A DNA stretch of 64,000 bases from JBAZOO01 sp041648735 (GCA_041648735.1 JBAZOO010000013.1:32409-96408); one strand, 5' to 3'; shown: positions 36,358 through 46,213, numbered from the stretch's first letter. The notes: a model not told the origin generated them from the letters alone. Numbers and translations are program-made.

Positions 36358-37545
36358 TCATTCCTTTGGGGGGGGCGGCGCCTCCAGGTGGCGGCGGAGG
36401 GTGCGCCCCACGTGGGTGTTGTCGTGCTTGCCGGCAAAGGCGGCGGCGCCGGGGCCGCGGGCGTAGACCGGCACGGGGATGCCGGTGTGGCCGCCGGAAG
36501 TCCAGGCGAACTCGGGGGCGCAGTCGGCCGCCAAGGGCTTGCCGGCGGGGCCGATCAGGGCGAGGCCGCCGGTTTCGTGGTCGGCGGTGACGACGACCAG
36601 GGTGTCATCCAGCAAGCCGTTGGCGGCCAGGAAGGCAAGGGTTTCGCGGACGGCCTGGTCGAGCTCAAGCACTTCGCCGACGGCGGCCGCCGCGGCGTTG
36701 TTGTGGCAGGCCCAGTCGATGGCGCCGCCTTCGGCCATGAGGAAGAAGCCGCCCTGGCGGGGGATGCGGGCGGCAAGGATTTCAAGGGCCTTGCGGGTGA
36801 GGTCGGCGAGGCGCGGCTCGCGGTTGCCGGGCTGCCGTTCGACGGCATAGTCGAGCTGGTCATTGCCGTTGAGGTCGAAGCTGCCGAGGAGCCGTTCCCC
36901 GGCGGTGGCGGGGGTGAGGGCGGCAAGGGTGGCGGGGTTGACGAATTGCCAGCCGGCGGCCCGGGCGGCGGCGGCGAGCCTGGCGTCGTCCCAGCCCTGG
37001 GCGCAGACGCCGCCGCCGAAGATCAGGTCGAAGCCGGAGCCGAGCGCCTGGTTGACGATGGCCTCGTAGTTGCCGCGGGCGCCGTCGTGGGCGTAGAAGC
37101 AGGCGGGGGTGGCGTGGTCGAAGCCGACGGAGGAGAGGATGCCGACGGCGCGGCCGTGGGCCTTGGCGGCCCGGGCGATGGAGGGGATGGCGCGGCCGGC
37201 CGGCGTCTGGCCGATCACGCCGTTGTCGGTCTTTTCGCCACCGGCGAGGGCGGTGCCGGCGGCGGCGGAGTCGGTGACGAAGCTGTTGGCGGCAGCCGTG
37301 GTGAGGTAGCCGAAGACCGGGAACTCCTCGAAGGCGAGCCGGCCGGCGATGGCGGGGTCAGAGGCGCCGGCGGCCCGGGCCCGGGCGACCGCGGCGGCCT
37401 GGACTTGGGCCAGCCCCATGCCATCGCCGATGAAGAGGATGACGTTCCGCGGCCCATCTTCAGCGGCGGCGGCGGCCAGGGTGCCGGCCCAGGCGGCAAA
37501 CAACAGGAGAAGGCTGAAGCTGATGGCGTGGCGAACGGGAATCAT
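36358..37545 (-). CDS. phoA: Alkaline phosphatase (PhoA family)
   Basis: This 395-residue periplasmic alkaline phosphatase releases phosphate from monoesters. The signal peptide is MIPVRHAISFSLLLLFAAWAGTLAAAA. Catalytic and metal motifs are present: NVILFIGDGMGLAQ (zinc/magnesium Asp), SFVTDSAAAGTA (nucleophile Ser in TDSAA), ILSSVGFDHATPACFYAH, FFLMAEGGAIDWACHNN (metal Glu, Asp, His), VVVTADHETGGL (Asp-His) and SGGHTGIPVPVYARGP. Length is near the family minimum. The frame is open upstream, but the signal peptide starts at this ATG. It lies downstream of rubredoxin on the same strand. Confidence 0.94.
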   Translation of the reverse strand: MIPVRHAISFSLLLLFAAWAGTLAAAAAEDGPRNVILFIGDGMGLAQVQAAAVARARAAGASDPAIAGRLAFEEFPVFGYLTTAAANSFVTDSAAAGTALAGGEKTDNGVIGQTPAGRAIPSIARAAKAHGRAVGILSSVGFDHATPACFYAHDGARGNYEAIVNQALGSGFDLIFGGGVCAQGWDDARLAAAARAAGWQFVNPATLAALTPATAGERLLGSFDLNGNDQLDYAVERQPGNREPRLADLTRKALEILAARIPRQGGFFLMAEGGAIDWACHNNAAAAAVGEVLELDQAVRETLAFLAANGLLDDTLVVVTADHETGGLALIGPAGKPLAADCAPEFAWTSGGHTGIPVPVYARGPGAAAFAGKHDNTHVGRTLRRHLEAPPPPKE

Positions 37546-37648
37546 CCGGCGCAACCTATGGCGCGCGTGGCGTCTTGGCGGGCATAAAGAAACGACTGGG
37601 AATCCGAACCCGCCCCTGGCACCAGTGAAGGGCGCGGGGGCGGGCGGT

Positions 37649-37810
37649 TCAGGCGACGGGCTCGAACTCGTCCTTGCCCACGCCGCATTCCGGGCAGACC
37701 CAGCCATCGGGGATGTCCGCGAACGGGGTGCCAGGCTCGATGCCGCCATCGGGGTCGCCCTTGGCCGGGTCGTAGATCCAGCCGCAGACTTTGCAGATGT
37801 ACTTTTGCAT
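37649..37810 (-). CDS. Rubredoxin
   Basis: A 53-residue rubredoxin that is easy to miss because of its size. It reads MQKYICKVCGWIYDPAKGDP and ends in DGWVCPECGVGKDEFEPVA. The two CxxC pairs (CKVC and CPEC) hold one iron atom, and the Tyr/Trp core residues (Y4, W11, Y13, W37) are all present. It is a soluble one-electron carrier, typically serving oxygen or peroxide reductases in anaerobes. GCAGGAGGACACC before the ATG is an ideal ribosome site, and a good promoter lies 54 bases further up. A role in oxidative-stress defence of an anaerobe or microaerophile is inferred. Confidence 0.96.
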   Translation of the reverse strand: MQKYICKVCGWIYDPAKGDPDGGIEPGTPFADIPDGWVCPECGVGKDEFEPVA

Positions 37811-37863
37811 GGTGTCCTCCTGCGGTTTCCGGGGCCGGCCCGCCGGGGCCGGGAATGGGAAAG

Positions 37864-37892
37864 ACTATAGCGGCGCCCCCCTTTGCCGGCAA
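37864..37892 (-). promoter_or_regulatory. Promoter of the rubredoxin gene
   Basis: Reading the minus strand, TTGCCG (37892-37887) and TATAGT (37869-37864) are 17 bases apart and lie about 55 bases before the rubredoxin ATG. Confidence 0.6.
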
Positions 37893-37993
37893 CCCCGCTT
37901 CCGTGAGTTTTGGGTTGGCAATTCGCCGCGCCTCTTCCCAAGCCGCGCCGACTTGCGCCGGGCGGCGCGGGGAACGGCGGCTTTCGGCCAGTT

Positions 37994-39853
37994 TCAGGCG
38001 TAGAGCGGGCCGAGGGCGGCGCAGGCGCGGAAGTCGTCGCCGCCGAAGCGGTCCCACAGGGTCGGCCGGAAGATTTTTTCCACCGGGAGGTTGTGCAGAT
38101 CCACCGGGATGCGGAGCATGGCGTTGAAGGTGAGCAGGTCGGCGCCGATCAGGCCGAAGCTGCTGGCGTCGTGGTTGGGGCCGATCTTGGACATGTACTC
38201 GAAGGAGGTCATGCCGTGGGGCGTCCAGTAGGTCTCCGGCCAAGTCGGGTCGGTGACCTTGGAGATGTGGTCGGCGACCTTCCTGGGCAGCTCGACGGTC
38301 TCCCCCTCGACGACGGAGCAGGTGAGCTGGTCACCGACGCAGTTGTAGCGGTAGGCGGTCATGGGGATGCCGCCGGGGGTGCGGAAGTGGCTGGAGAGGC
38401 CGTCGCCGGGGAAGTACTCGAGCACGGCGGCCTGGTACTGGGTGCCGGCAATGGCCTTTTCGATGAGCTTGCCCTGGAGCTTGGGGTCGGCCTGGATCGC
38501 CTGCCAGACCTCCTGGATCGTCAGCTTCGCACCACCCTTGACCAGCGTGCGCGGGTCGAGGGCATAATCGAGGGCGGCGGCGCCGGAGTTGCGCTTGTCG
38601 ATGATCCCGCGGGGGACGAGCTTGGCGACGTCAACGCCGGTGGCTTTCTGGATGCTGGCCGGCGTCCAGTTGGTGCGGATGTCGGCGAAGAGCTGGGGCA
38701 GGCCGGTGAGGAGCGAGGCGGCGAGCATGCCGATGGCGTTCTTGGCGTCGTTCTCGGTGGCGACGACCAGCGGGGCGCGGAAGCCGTTCCAGTCGAAGGA
38801 GCTGTTGAGGATGGACTCGGTGACGTCGAAGTTCGGGTGGAGGTCGGTCCACTGCCGCTGCCCCTGGGTGCCGGCGGCGATGGCGTTGGCGCCTTGGGCG
38901 AACTCGACATCGGCGCGGAAGCCGTGCTTCCTGGCGAAGGCCGGGTCGGCGAGCTTGGGGTTGCCGACCATCAGGTCGCGGACGATCAGGGTCATCTTGC
39001 AGCAGTCGCGGAGCAGGGCGTCGGGGCTCCGCGGCCGCTTGCCCTTGCCGAAGTCCAGCTTGAACTTCTTCATGAAGGCGACCGCCTTCTCCAGCTCCTC
39101 GTGGTCATAGAGCCCGGCGTCCATCCGCCCTTTCACGGCGCACATGTCCACGGAGACCGTGCCCATGCCGAGATAGTGCTGGAAGAGGTTCCGGCGCACG
39201 TCCGAGCCGATGATGCCCATGGCGACGCCGCCGACGCCGAGGTAGTTCTTCCCGCGCATCTCCGCCACGGCCGCGGCGCAGCGGGCGAAGCTGAGCAGCC
39301 GCCCGGCGACGTAGGGGGTGAGCGGGGCGTTGTCATCCTCCAGGTCGGGCGAGTAGACGCAGAAGACCGGCCGCTTCTTCTCGTCCATCGCCGCGGTGAA
39401 CGCCTTGAGCCAGACCGCGCCGGGGCGGTCGGTCTGGTTCAGCCCGTAGGCGCACTGCTGCCATTCACTGCTGCCCACGCCCATGCAGGCGCCCATCAGC
39501 TCGTCGGAATAGGACCAGGAGCGGCTGACCCAGATGTTGGCGCTGACCCCCTGCGCCGTGTAGTGCTCCTGCGCCAGTGCCGCGGTGCGCGCGCCGTAGA
39601 CGATCTCGGGGGCGACCACCACCCGCACCGGCGTGCCGTCCGGCAGCTTCACCTGGCTGGCGATCAAGTCATGGACCTTCTCCACCATCTTCCAGGTGCC
39701 GGCGGCGTTGCCCTCGTAGGCGCCGGTGCGGCCATCGGCCACCGGCGTGATCGCGATCGTCGGGATGTGGCCGACCAAGGCGCGGGGGCGGGCGGCGAAC
39801 CCGCGTTCCTGTTTCTGCAACTTCCTGAAGTCCGGGCGGGATGCGGGCGACAT
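37994..39853 (-). CDS. fucI: L-fucose isomerase
   Basis: This 619-residue FucI (ketol isomerase, L-fucose to L-fuculose, also D-arabinose) has the metal-site and family landmarks HIPTIAITPVADGRTGAYE, WVSRSWSYSDELMGACMGVG, VGGVAMGIIGSDVRRN, FAQGANAIAAGTQGQRQW and VVATENDAKNAIGMLA, and a C-terminal NHDASSFGLIGADLLTFNAMLRIPV. Length matches the E. coli enzyme (591) with a short N-terminal extension. AAGGAGCCGCCATC precedes the ATG. There are no other fuc genes beside it, so the rest of the pathway must be elsewhere. It implies use of fucose-containing glycans. Confidence 0.95.
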   Translation of the reverse strand: MSPASRPDFRKLQKQERGFAARPRALVGHIPTIAITPVADGRTGAYEGNAAGTWKMVEKVHDLIASQVKLPDGTPVRVVVAPEIVYGARTAALAQEHYTAQGVSANIWVSRSWSYSDELMGACMGVGSSEWQQCAYGLNQTDRPGAVWLKAFTAAMDEKKRPVFCVYSPDLEDDNAPLTPYVAGRLLSFARCAAAVAEMRGKNYLGVGGVAMGIIGSDVRRNLFQHYLGMGTVSVDMCAVKGRMDAGLYDHEELEKAVAFMKKFKLDFGKGKRPRSPDALLRDCCKMTLIVRDLMVGNPKLADPAFARKHGFRADVEFAQGANAIAAGTQGQRQWTDLHPNFDVTESILNSSFDWNGFRAPLVVATENDAKNAIGMLAASLLTGLPQLFADIRTNWTPASIQKATGVDVAKLVPRGIIDKRNSGAAALDYALDPRTLVKGGAKLTIQEVWQAIQADPKLQGKLIEKAIAGTQYQAAVLEYFPGDGLSSHFRTPGGIPMTAYRYNCVGDQLTCSVVEGETVELPRKVADHISKVTDPTWPETYWTPHGMTSFEYMSKIGPNHDASSFGLIGADLLTFNAMLRIPVDLHNLPVEKIFRPTLWDRFGGDDFRACAALGPLYA

Positions 39854-39981
39854 GATGGCGGCTCCTTGTGCAAGGCCAGGTGGGGGCACGGTGGCAAAAT
39901 TTGCTGGATACCATACTGGCCGCCGCCGCCCTTTTCCACGCCCGCCCAGCCGCACAAAGAGATGATATACTACAGCATTCG

Positions 39982-40299
39982 ATGGAGAAACCGCAGATGG
40001 AACGCTGCAAGATCAAGCCTGCCTACCACCGCTCGCCCGCGGAGCGGCTCGGCGCCTGGCTCGGGGACCGCTTCCTGCGCCTGCTTGCCACCGCCCTGGC
40101 CTGCATCGCCATCTGGTTCCTGATCGGCTGGATCGTCGAGGGGCCGTTCAACCTGGTGGCGCAGGGCACCGCCTGGGGCGAGACGGAAACCGCGCCCTTC
40201 AGCGCCGCCGCGCCGGCCGTCACCGCCGTGCGCGTCACGCTCTGCCTCTTCTTCGGCTGGTTCCTGATGTTCCGCTTCCGCATGGCCCGGCCACACTGA
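39982..40299 (+). CDS. Small two-helix membrane protein
   Basis: This 105-residue protein of unknown function has two predicted membrane helices (LLATALACIAIWFLIGWIV and VRVTLCLFFGWFLMFRF). The segment between them ends GTAWGETETAPFSAAAP, and a basic N-terminus suggests a cytosolic start. TATACT (39967-39972) lies 10 bases before the ATG, so the transcript leader would be very short. An ATG 15 bases later is an alternative. It precedes the AsmA-like gene on the same strand by about 50 bases, which could mean an envelope role. Confidence 0.55.
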   Translation: MEKPQMERCKIKPAYHRSPAERLGAWLGDRFLRLLATALACIAIWFLIGWIVEGPFNLVAQGTAWGETETAPFSAAAPAVTAVRVTLCLFFGWFLMFRFRMARPH

Positions 40300-40350
40300 C
40301 GCCGCCCGCCGGCCCCCAACCCGCAAGCAACCGCCCCATCCTTCCGACCC

Positions 40351-42459
40351 ATGCCCTGCCTCTGCGTCACCGGACGTCGCCTCCTCCTGGGCCTGCTGCT
40401 GGCGACAGCCGCCGCGGGGATCGCCTGGCTGGCACTGCCCCCGCTGACGGCGGCGCTCCTCAAGCACGCCCTGGCCCGGGCGGGGCTGCCGGACTGCGCC
40501 CTGCGCGTCCGCCGGATCACGCCGTGGCGGCTGGAACTCGCCGACCTGCGGCTGGGCCGCGGCCCGGATGCGCCCCGCTGCGACCGGCTCACCGCCACCT
40601 TTTCGCCAACGCTCCTGAAGCGGCGCCGGCTGGAATCGCTGCGCCTGGACGGGGTGCGGCTCCAGCTCCGGCTCCGGCTCCGGCCCGGCACCGCCGCCAG
40701 CGGCCTGGAGATCGCGGGCGTGCCGCCGGCGCTGCTGGCCAAACGCCGGAAGGCCGCGGGCGGACCAGCGGCCACGCCGCCACCACCGGGCCTCGCCCAG
40801 CTCCTGCCGCTTGAATCCTTGCAAATCCGCGACGCCGCCGGCACCCTGGAACTGCCGGATGGTTCGCTGCGCCTCCTGCGCACCGCCGCGGCGACGCTGG
40901 CCGTGACCCCGGCCGGCCTCGCCTTTGCCGGGGACGTCCGCGCCGGCGAGGCCGCCCTCACCCTCCGCGGCACCCTGCGCGACGGGGCGGAACCCGGCAC
41001 CGCCCGGCTGGCCTCAACCCTGGCCTTGGCCGCACCGCTGCCGCCGCCCCTCCGCCCAATCCTCCGCCTCCCGGATGGCCTCCCGCCGCTGACCCTGGCC
41101 GGCAACCTCCGCTGGTGGCCCGACGCCCAAGCCGCCATCACCGCGGAGCTGCCGGACACCGCCGTGGCGCTGGCCAGCCTCCCCGCGGCCGGCAGCGGCG
41201 CCTTCCGGCTGGCGGGGACCGCGGCCGCCGAGTGGCGGGCGGGCGAAGCGGCCGCGCTCCAGGCCCGCGTCCGGCTGCGGGAGGGGCAAGTCACCCTCCC
41301 GGGCCGGGCAACCGTCGAGGGCATTTCCCTCGACCTGGCCGGCCACTGGCGCGGCGGCTCTGCCGGAGGGGCGGAACTGGATTCCTTCGCCGGCGGCTGG
41401 CAGGGCGCGACCGCCTTCGGCCTGCCCCTGGCCGCCGGGGAAATCCAAGGCGAGCCGCTCCCCGCCGGCATCCGGCTGCGGACGCGGCTTCAGCCGGCGG
41501 CCAGCGCCCTGGCGGCGGAAGTCACGGCGATGCTGGGCTGGCAACCCCTCGCCGCCAAACTCGACCTCCGGCTGCCGCCGGCCCGCCTCACCGCCACCGA
41601 CCCGGCCCTCCGGCGGCTGCTGCCCCCCGGTGAATCCCTCGAACTCTCCGGCGAAGCCGCGGCCGCCGCGGCACTGCGCTGGACGCCCGGCCGCCCCCTG
41701 GCCGGCCAGGCCAAGCTGACGCTCCGGGACGGTCGCCTGGCCCTGCCCGGGAAGCAGTTGACCGTGGAAGGGATCAATGCGGCCGTGGCGCTGCCGGAAC
41801 TGCCGGCCCTGCGCAGCGGCCCCGGCCAAAGCCTGAGCTTCACCCGGGCGGAGTTCGCCGGCATCGGCGGCGACGGCGGCCGCATCCTCTTCCGCATCGA
41901 GGGGCCGGACAGCCTCTACCTGGAACGCGCCGAGCTGCGGTTCGGCCCGGGCCGCGCCTACCTCTATGCCGTCCCCCTGCCCAAGCTCCGGCCGGAAGGC
42001 CCAATCGAGGTGCATCTGGCGAAGCTCGACGTCGGCTGGCTCCTCCGCGCCTTCCGCGGCGTCGAGGCCACCGGCAGCGGCACGCTCAACGGCCGCCTCG
42101 CCTTCGAGCTGCACGGGCCGAAGATCAAGATCGGCGGCGGCTATCTCTACACCGAGCCCGGCCAGACCGGCAGCTTCCAGCTCCGGCAGGACGGCTGGAT
42201 CGCCGCCGCCCTCGGCCGCGCCGGCCCCAACAGCCGCGGCCTCGCCCAGGTCCGGGCCGCCCTCAAGGACTTCAACTATTCCGTCTTCCGCCTGGACCTG
42301 GAACCGGAGACGGACCAGAGCTTCCTCCTCCGCTGGCGGCTGGCCGGCGAAGCCAGGGCGGACAAGCGGCTGCCGCCGGTCGACCTGACCATCAACTTCC
42401 GCGCCCCGCTCCAGGAGCTGTTCGACATCGGCCGGCACCTGGCCCCCTTCCTCTTCTGA
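40351..42459 (+). CDS. YdbH/AsmA-superfamily envelope protein
   Basis: This 702-residue protein has an N-terminal membrane anchor (RRLLLGLLLATAAAGIAWLAL) and a long beta-rich, Leu/Arg/Ala-rich body typical of AsmA-like proteins that bridge the inner and outer membranes and carry phospholipids. The C-terminal 200 residues (FAGIGGDGGRILFRIEGP, VEATGSGTLNGRLAFELHGPKIKIGGGYLYTEPGQTGSF) match the YdbH-type conserved domain, where a GxGxlnG turn and a final P-G segment recur. A role in outer-membrane lipid transport is inferred from the family. It is followed after 22 bases by the YfhO-like gene, so the two are probably co-transcribed. Confidence 0.72.
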   Translation: MPCLCVTGRRLLLGLLLATAAAGIAWLALPPLTAALLKHALARAGLPDCALRVRRITPWRLELADLRLGRGPDAPRCDRLTATFSPTLLKRRRLESLRLDGVRLQLRLRLRPGTAASGLEIAGVPPALLAKRRKAAGGPAATPPPPGLAQLLPLESLQIRDAAGTLELPDGSLRLLRTAAATLAVTPAGLAFAGDVRAGEAALTLRGTLRDGAEPGTARLASTLALAAPLPPPLRPILRLPDGLPPLTLAGNLRWWPDAQAAITAELPDTAVALASLPAAGSGAFRLAGTAAAEWRAGEAAALQARVRLREGQVTLPGRATVEGISLDLAGHWRGGSAGGAELDSFAGGWQGATAFGLPLAAGEIQGEPLPAGIRLRTRLQPAASALAAEVTAMLGWQPLAAKLDLRLPPARLTATDPALRRLLPPGESLELSGEAAAAAALRWTPGRPLAGQAKLTLRDGRLALPGKQLTVEGINAAVALPELPALRSGPGQSLSFTRAEFAGIGGDGGRILFRIEGPDSLYLERAELRFGPGRAYLYAVPLPKLRPEGPIEVHLAKLDVGWLLRAFRGVEATGSGTLNGRLAFELHGPKIKIGGGYLYTEPGQTGSFQLRQDGWIAAALGRAGPNSRGLAQVRAALKDFNYSVFRLDLEPETDQSFLLRWRLAGEARADKRLPPVDLTINFRAPLQELFDIGRHLAPFLF

Positions 42460-42481
42460 CCGCCGCCGCCAAGGCCCCATC

Positions 42482-44863
42482 GTGACCCACGCCTGGTTCC
42501 ACCGCCTCCGCCACCCCTGGTTCCGCCAGCCGCTGCCGCTCCAGGCCCTCGCCCTCGCCGCCCTCTGCGCCCTCCTCTTCGCCGACCTCGCCGGGCGCGA
42601 ACCCGGCACGGTGCTCTCCCTCGCCGGCACCGACCTGGACATGCAATTCGTCGGCTGGCGCCAGTTCGGCTTCGGCGAGCTGGCCAAGGGCAACCTGGCG
42701 CTCTGGAACCCGCACATCTACGGCGGCGCCCCCTTCTTCGGCGGCTTCCAGGCCGCCCTGCTCTACCCCCCGAACTGGCTGCACCTGATCCTGCCGCTGC
42801 CCACGGCGCTCAACGCCGGCATCATTCTCCACCTCTGGCTCGCCGGCCTCTGGACCGCCCTCTGGCTCAACGGCCGCCGGCTGCACCTCGCCGCCGCCCT
42901 GGCCGGCGCCATCCTCTTCCAGCTCTGCGGCGCCCATTTCTGGCACATCATGGCCGGGCACCTGGCCAACCTCTGCACCCTCGCCTGGGCCCCGCTGCTC
43001 TGGGCGGCGGTGGACGGCGTGCTGGAGCGCCGCGGCCGCCGCTGGGCCTGGGCCGGCGCGGCGGCGGTCGCCCTGATGATCCTCGCCGGCCATCCCCAAT
43101 ACGTCTTCTACATCGGCATCGCCACGGCCGGCTACGCCCTCCTCCGCCTCCCCGACTGCCCGGCCCGCGGCCCCGCCCTGCTGGAACTGGCGGCGCTGAA
43201 CCTCCTGGCCCTGGGCGCCACCGCGATCCAATGGCTGCCCGGCCTCCAGGCCGCCGGCGAATGCGTGCGCCAGGGCGGCGTCAGCTACGAGTTCGCCGCC
43301 ATGTTCGCCTTCCCGCCGGAAAACCTGGTGACGCTCGTGGCGCCCGACTTCTTCGGCGGCGTCGCCACTGCCCTCCCCTACTGGGGGCGCTGCTACCAGT
43401 GGGAGATGACGCTCTTCCTCGGCGCCGCCGGCACCCTGCTCATCGTGGCCGGCGCCGGCTGGCGCGAACACCGCCGCGCCTGGGCCGCCCTGCTGCTGCT
43501 CGCCGCCGCCCTCTTCATCCTTGCCCTGGGCCGGCACACCCCCCTCTTCTCCCTTCTCTACCGCCACGCGCTTGGCTTCAACCTCTTCCGCAGCGTCTCC
43601 AAGTTCATCCTGCCCATGTCCCTGGCCCTGGCCGGCGCCGCCGCCCTGGGGTTCGACGGCCTGCTCCGCCGCGCCCGCTGGCCCGGCTGGCTCCCCGCCA
43701 TTGCCGCCACCACCGCCCTGCTCCTCGCCCTGGCCGCCCTCGCCCTGTTGCGGACTCCGCAAAACCCGGCCGCCAGCGCCTGGGGCCGCTGGCTGGCCCG
43801 CCGCCCCGCCGCGGGCGAATCGTACCTGCCGCCAGAACTGTACGCCCAAGCCGACTTCCAGGCGGCCGCCGCCCGCGCCGCCGCCCGCGGCCTGCTCCCC
43901 CCCGCCACCGCCGCCGCCATCTTCGCCCTGGCCACCGGCCTCGCCTGGCGCCGCCCCGGCGCCGCCGCCCCGGCCGGCACCGCCATCCTCCTCCTGCTCG
44001 CCGCCGAAACGGCCCTGGCCGCCAGCCGCCACCGCCCCCTCTTCAACCTGGCCACCGCCGCCATGGCCGAGGTCGCCGCCCGCCTGCCCGAGCCGCGGGA
44101 CGCCTACCGCGTCCTCAACCAAATCCGCCCCGCCGCCGGCCTGCTCAACGGCAGCTTCGACCTCTGGGGGCCCGACCCCCTGGTGCCGCGCCGCACCGCC
44201 GAACTGCTCTTCGCCAGCCAGGGCGCCAACCCCGCCGCCGCCTCCCAATACCTCCCCTTCCGCCAGCCCCATCCCTGGTTCCGCCTGCTGCGCGGCCGTT
44301 TCGTGGTGCAACCCCACGGCAGCGGCCTGGCCCGCATCCAGGAACTGCCCTCGCCGCTGCCCCGCTGGCTCCTGCTCCGCGACTGGCGCCTCGCCACCTC
44401 CCGCGACGCCGCCTTCCGCGCCCTGGCTCCGGCCCAGTTCGACCCCACCCGCACCGTCCTGCTGGAGACGCCGCCCGACCCAGCCCCCGACCCGGCCCTG
44501 CCGCCCGCCGACCCCGCAGCCATCCGGATCCTCGCGGAAGACAGCGACCACACCGACTTGGAACTCCGGCTCGACGCCCCCGCCATCCTCCTCCAGACCG
44601 ACAGTTGGACCGCCGGCTGGCGCGCCACCACCCTGCCCGGCACCAGCCAGGCCGCCTACCGCCTCCAGCCGGGCGACTACGCCCTGCGCGCCATCCCCCT
44701 CGCCGCCGGCTTCCACCGGCTGCGCATCGAATACCGCCCCGCCACCTTCGCCTGGGGGCTCGCCATCTCCGCCCTCAGCCTCCTCGCCGCCGCCGGCCTG
44801 GCCGCCAGCGAATGGCGGCGGCACCGCCGCCGGGCGGCGGGGCCAGGGAAAGGCGACAACTAG
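42482..44863 (+). CDS. YfhO-family multi-spanning membrane protein
   Basis: This 793-residue integral membrane protein starts with GTG. About twelve hydrophobic segments (LQALALAALCALLFA, AGIILHLWLAGLWTALWL, AWAGAAAVALMILAGH and others) precede a C-terminal soluble beta domain and a last helix (FAWGLAISALSLLAAAGLAAS). GTDLDMQFVGWRQFGFGELAKGNLALWNPHIYGGAPF matches the N-terminal loop with the conserved DxxxQ...W of YfhO-like, GT-C-fold glycosyltransferase-like proteins. In Gram-positives YfhO glycosylates lipoteichoic acid; here the acceptor is unknown. It converges on the polyferredoxin gene with a 21-base gap. Confidence 0.8.
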   Translation: MTHAWFHRLRHPWFRQPLPLQALALAALCALLFADLAGREPGTVLSLAGTDLDMQFVGWRQFGFGELAKGNLALWNPHIYGGAPFFGGFQAALLYPPNWLHLILPLPTALNAGIILHLWLAGLWTALWLNGRRLHLAAALAGAILFQLCGAHFWHIMAGHLANLCTLAWAPLLWAAVDGVLERRGRRWAWAGAAAVALMILAGHPQYVFYIGIATAGYALLRLPDCPARGPALLELAALNLLALGATAIQWLPGLQAAGECVRQGGVSYEFAAMFAFPPENLVTLVAPDFFGGVATALPYWGRCYQWEMTLFLGAAGTLLIVAGAGWREHRRAWAALLLLAAALFILALGRHTPLFSLLYRHALGFNLFRSVSKFILPMSLALAGAAALGFDGLLRRARWPGWLPAIAATTALLLALAALALLRTPQNPAASAWGRWLARRPAAGESYLPPELYAQADFQAAAARAAARGLLPPATAAAIFALATGLAWRRPGAAAPAGTAILLLLAAETALAASRHRPLFNLATAAMAEVAARLPEPRDAYRVLNQIRPAAGLLNGSFDLWGPDPLVPRRTAELLFASQGANPAAASQYLPFRQPHPWFRLLRGRFVVQPHGSGLARIQELPSPLPRWLLLRDWRLATSRDAAFRALAPAQFDPTRTVLLETPPDPAPDPALPPADPAAIRILAEDSDHTDLELRLDAPAILLQTDSWTAGWRATTLPGTSQAAYRLQPGDYALRAIPLAAGFHRLRIEYRPATFAWGLAISALSLLAAAGLAASEWRRHRRRAAGPGKGDN

Positions 44864-44884
44864 AATTGAATGCCGCAATCCGGC

Positions 44885-46213
44885 TCAGCCGGCCACCACC
44901 ACCGGCCGCTGGCGGGGGACGCCTTCGACCAGGATCGCCTTCCCCAGCCGCACGGCGGGACATTGGCTCTGGCAGAAACCGCAGCCGCGGCACTTGGCGG
45001 CGTTCACCACTGGCCGGTTGACCTCCGTGCCGTCGGGCAGCACCAAGATGTCGGCCGCGATCGCCTGGTAAGGGCACATCTCCTGGCAGACCATGCAGAA
45101 CCCCTGGTCAGCCCAGGCAATGCATGCCTCGCGGTGGATCACGGCGACGCCGATCTGCAAGTCCCGCTTCTCCGCCAGCGCCAGCGGCCGCAGCGCCCCC
45201 ACCGGGCAGACCTCGGTGCAACGGGTGCAATGCTCCTTGCAGAAGCCGCGCTCGGCAATGAACGGGTCGCCATAGGGCCGCAGTTCCGGGGCGAACGCCG
45301 CCGCCGGCTCCGCCAGCCGCGGCGGCGCCACCCGCAACACCTGGGTCGGACAGGCCTGGACGCAGGCATAGCAGCGGCTGCACAGCGCGGCGAAGCGCTC
45401 CGGCGACTCCGCCCCCGGCGGCAGCACCGGAATGGCGGGCGCATGCCCCTGGGCACCGGCGGCCCGCAGCGCCCGCCGCCCCAGCCAGTGCCGTCCCAGC
45501 AGCGCCAGCGGCGCGCCGATCGCCACCCCCGCCAGCAACTCCCGGCGGACGCGGTCCACGCGGAGCCCCGCCGCGCCCTTGCGCCGGACGGCGGCATGGG
45601 TGAGGTCGAAGCTGTAGCCGAGCGGGCAGAGATGGGTACACCAGGCCAGCGGCTGGACCGCGCCCAGCAGCAGCAGTGCCGGCAGCAGCAGCCCGGGAAT
45701 CCAGGCGGCCCAGGTCGCGGCTGGGCGAAGCAGCGCCGGCAGGCGCAGGAAGGTCGAGAGCGGATCCACGGCGAGCAGGGCGGTCATGCCCAGCAGGCTG
45801 GCGCTTAGGATCGTCCAGAACAGGACGCCGTTGAGCCGGACCGTCAGCAGCCGCCGCTTTTTCAGGGGGGCCTTCGCCCCCAGCGCATACAGCGTCCCCG
45901 CCGGGCACAGCCAATTGCAGAAGAGGCGGTTGCGCCAGACGGCCAGGAGCAGCAGGAGCGCCGGCAGCGCCGCCCAGGCCAGCGGTGCCGGCAGCCGCCG
46001 CCCCGCAAGAGTGCCGGCGAGCCAGGCCAGCGGGCTGGCGGCGGGGATGGCGCGGAGCAGGGCCGCGGAGCGTTCCGCCCCCAGCCAGGGCACGGCGGCG
46101 AGCCGCGCCGCCAGCCAGTCGGGCAGGGGCCCGCCCAGGGTCAACAGCAGCGCGGCCGCCAGCAGCGCCAGCCGCACGCCCCATTGCAACACCGCCCGGC
46201 GCCGGAGCGTCAC
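44885..46213 (-). CDS. Membrane polyferredoxin (NapH/CcoG-like 4Fe-4S protein)
   Basis: This 442-residue protein has four to five N-terminal membrane helices that bracket two cytosolic Cys motifs (FCNWLCPAGTLYALG and WCTHLCPLGYSFDLT), typical of NapH-type electron-transfer subunits. A ferredoxin region follows with several 4Fe-4S clusters: CSRCYACVQACPTQVLR, CKEHCTRCTEVCPVGALR, CMVCQEMCPYQAI and CRGCGFCQSQCPAVRLG. It would move electrons between the membrane and a soluble partner. Its ATG overlaps the stop of the DUF362 gene by four bases, so the pair is one translational unit. A periplasmic partner is implied by the Tat signal on that gene. Confidence 0.85.
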   Translation of the reverse strand: MTLRRRAVLQWGVRLALLAAALLLTLGGPLPDWLAARLAAVPWLGAERSAALLRAIPAASPLAWLAGTLAGRRLPAPLAWAALPALLLLLAVWRNRLFCNWLCPAGTLYALGAKAPLKKRRLLTVRLNGVLFWTILSASLLGMTALLAVDPLSTFLRLPALLRPAATWAAWIPGLLLPALLLLGAVQPLAWCTHLCPLGYSFDLTHAAVRRKGAAGLRVDRVRRELLAGVAIGAPLALLGRHWLGRRALRAAGAQGHAPAIPVLPPGAESPERFAALCSRCYACVQACPTQVLRVAPPRLAEPAAAFAPELRPYGDPFIAERGFCKEHCTRCTEVCPVGALRPLALAEKRDLQIGVAVIHREACIAWADQGFCMVCQEMCPYQAIAADILVLPDGTEVNRPVVNAAKCRGCGFCQSQCPAVRLGKAILVEGVPRQRPVVVAG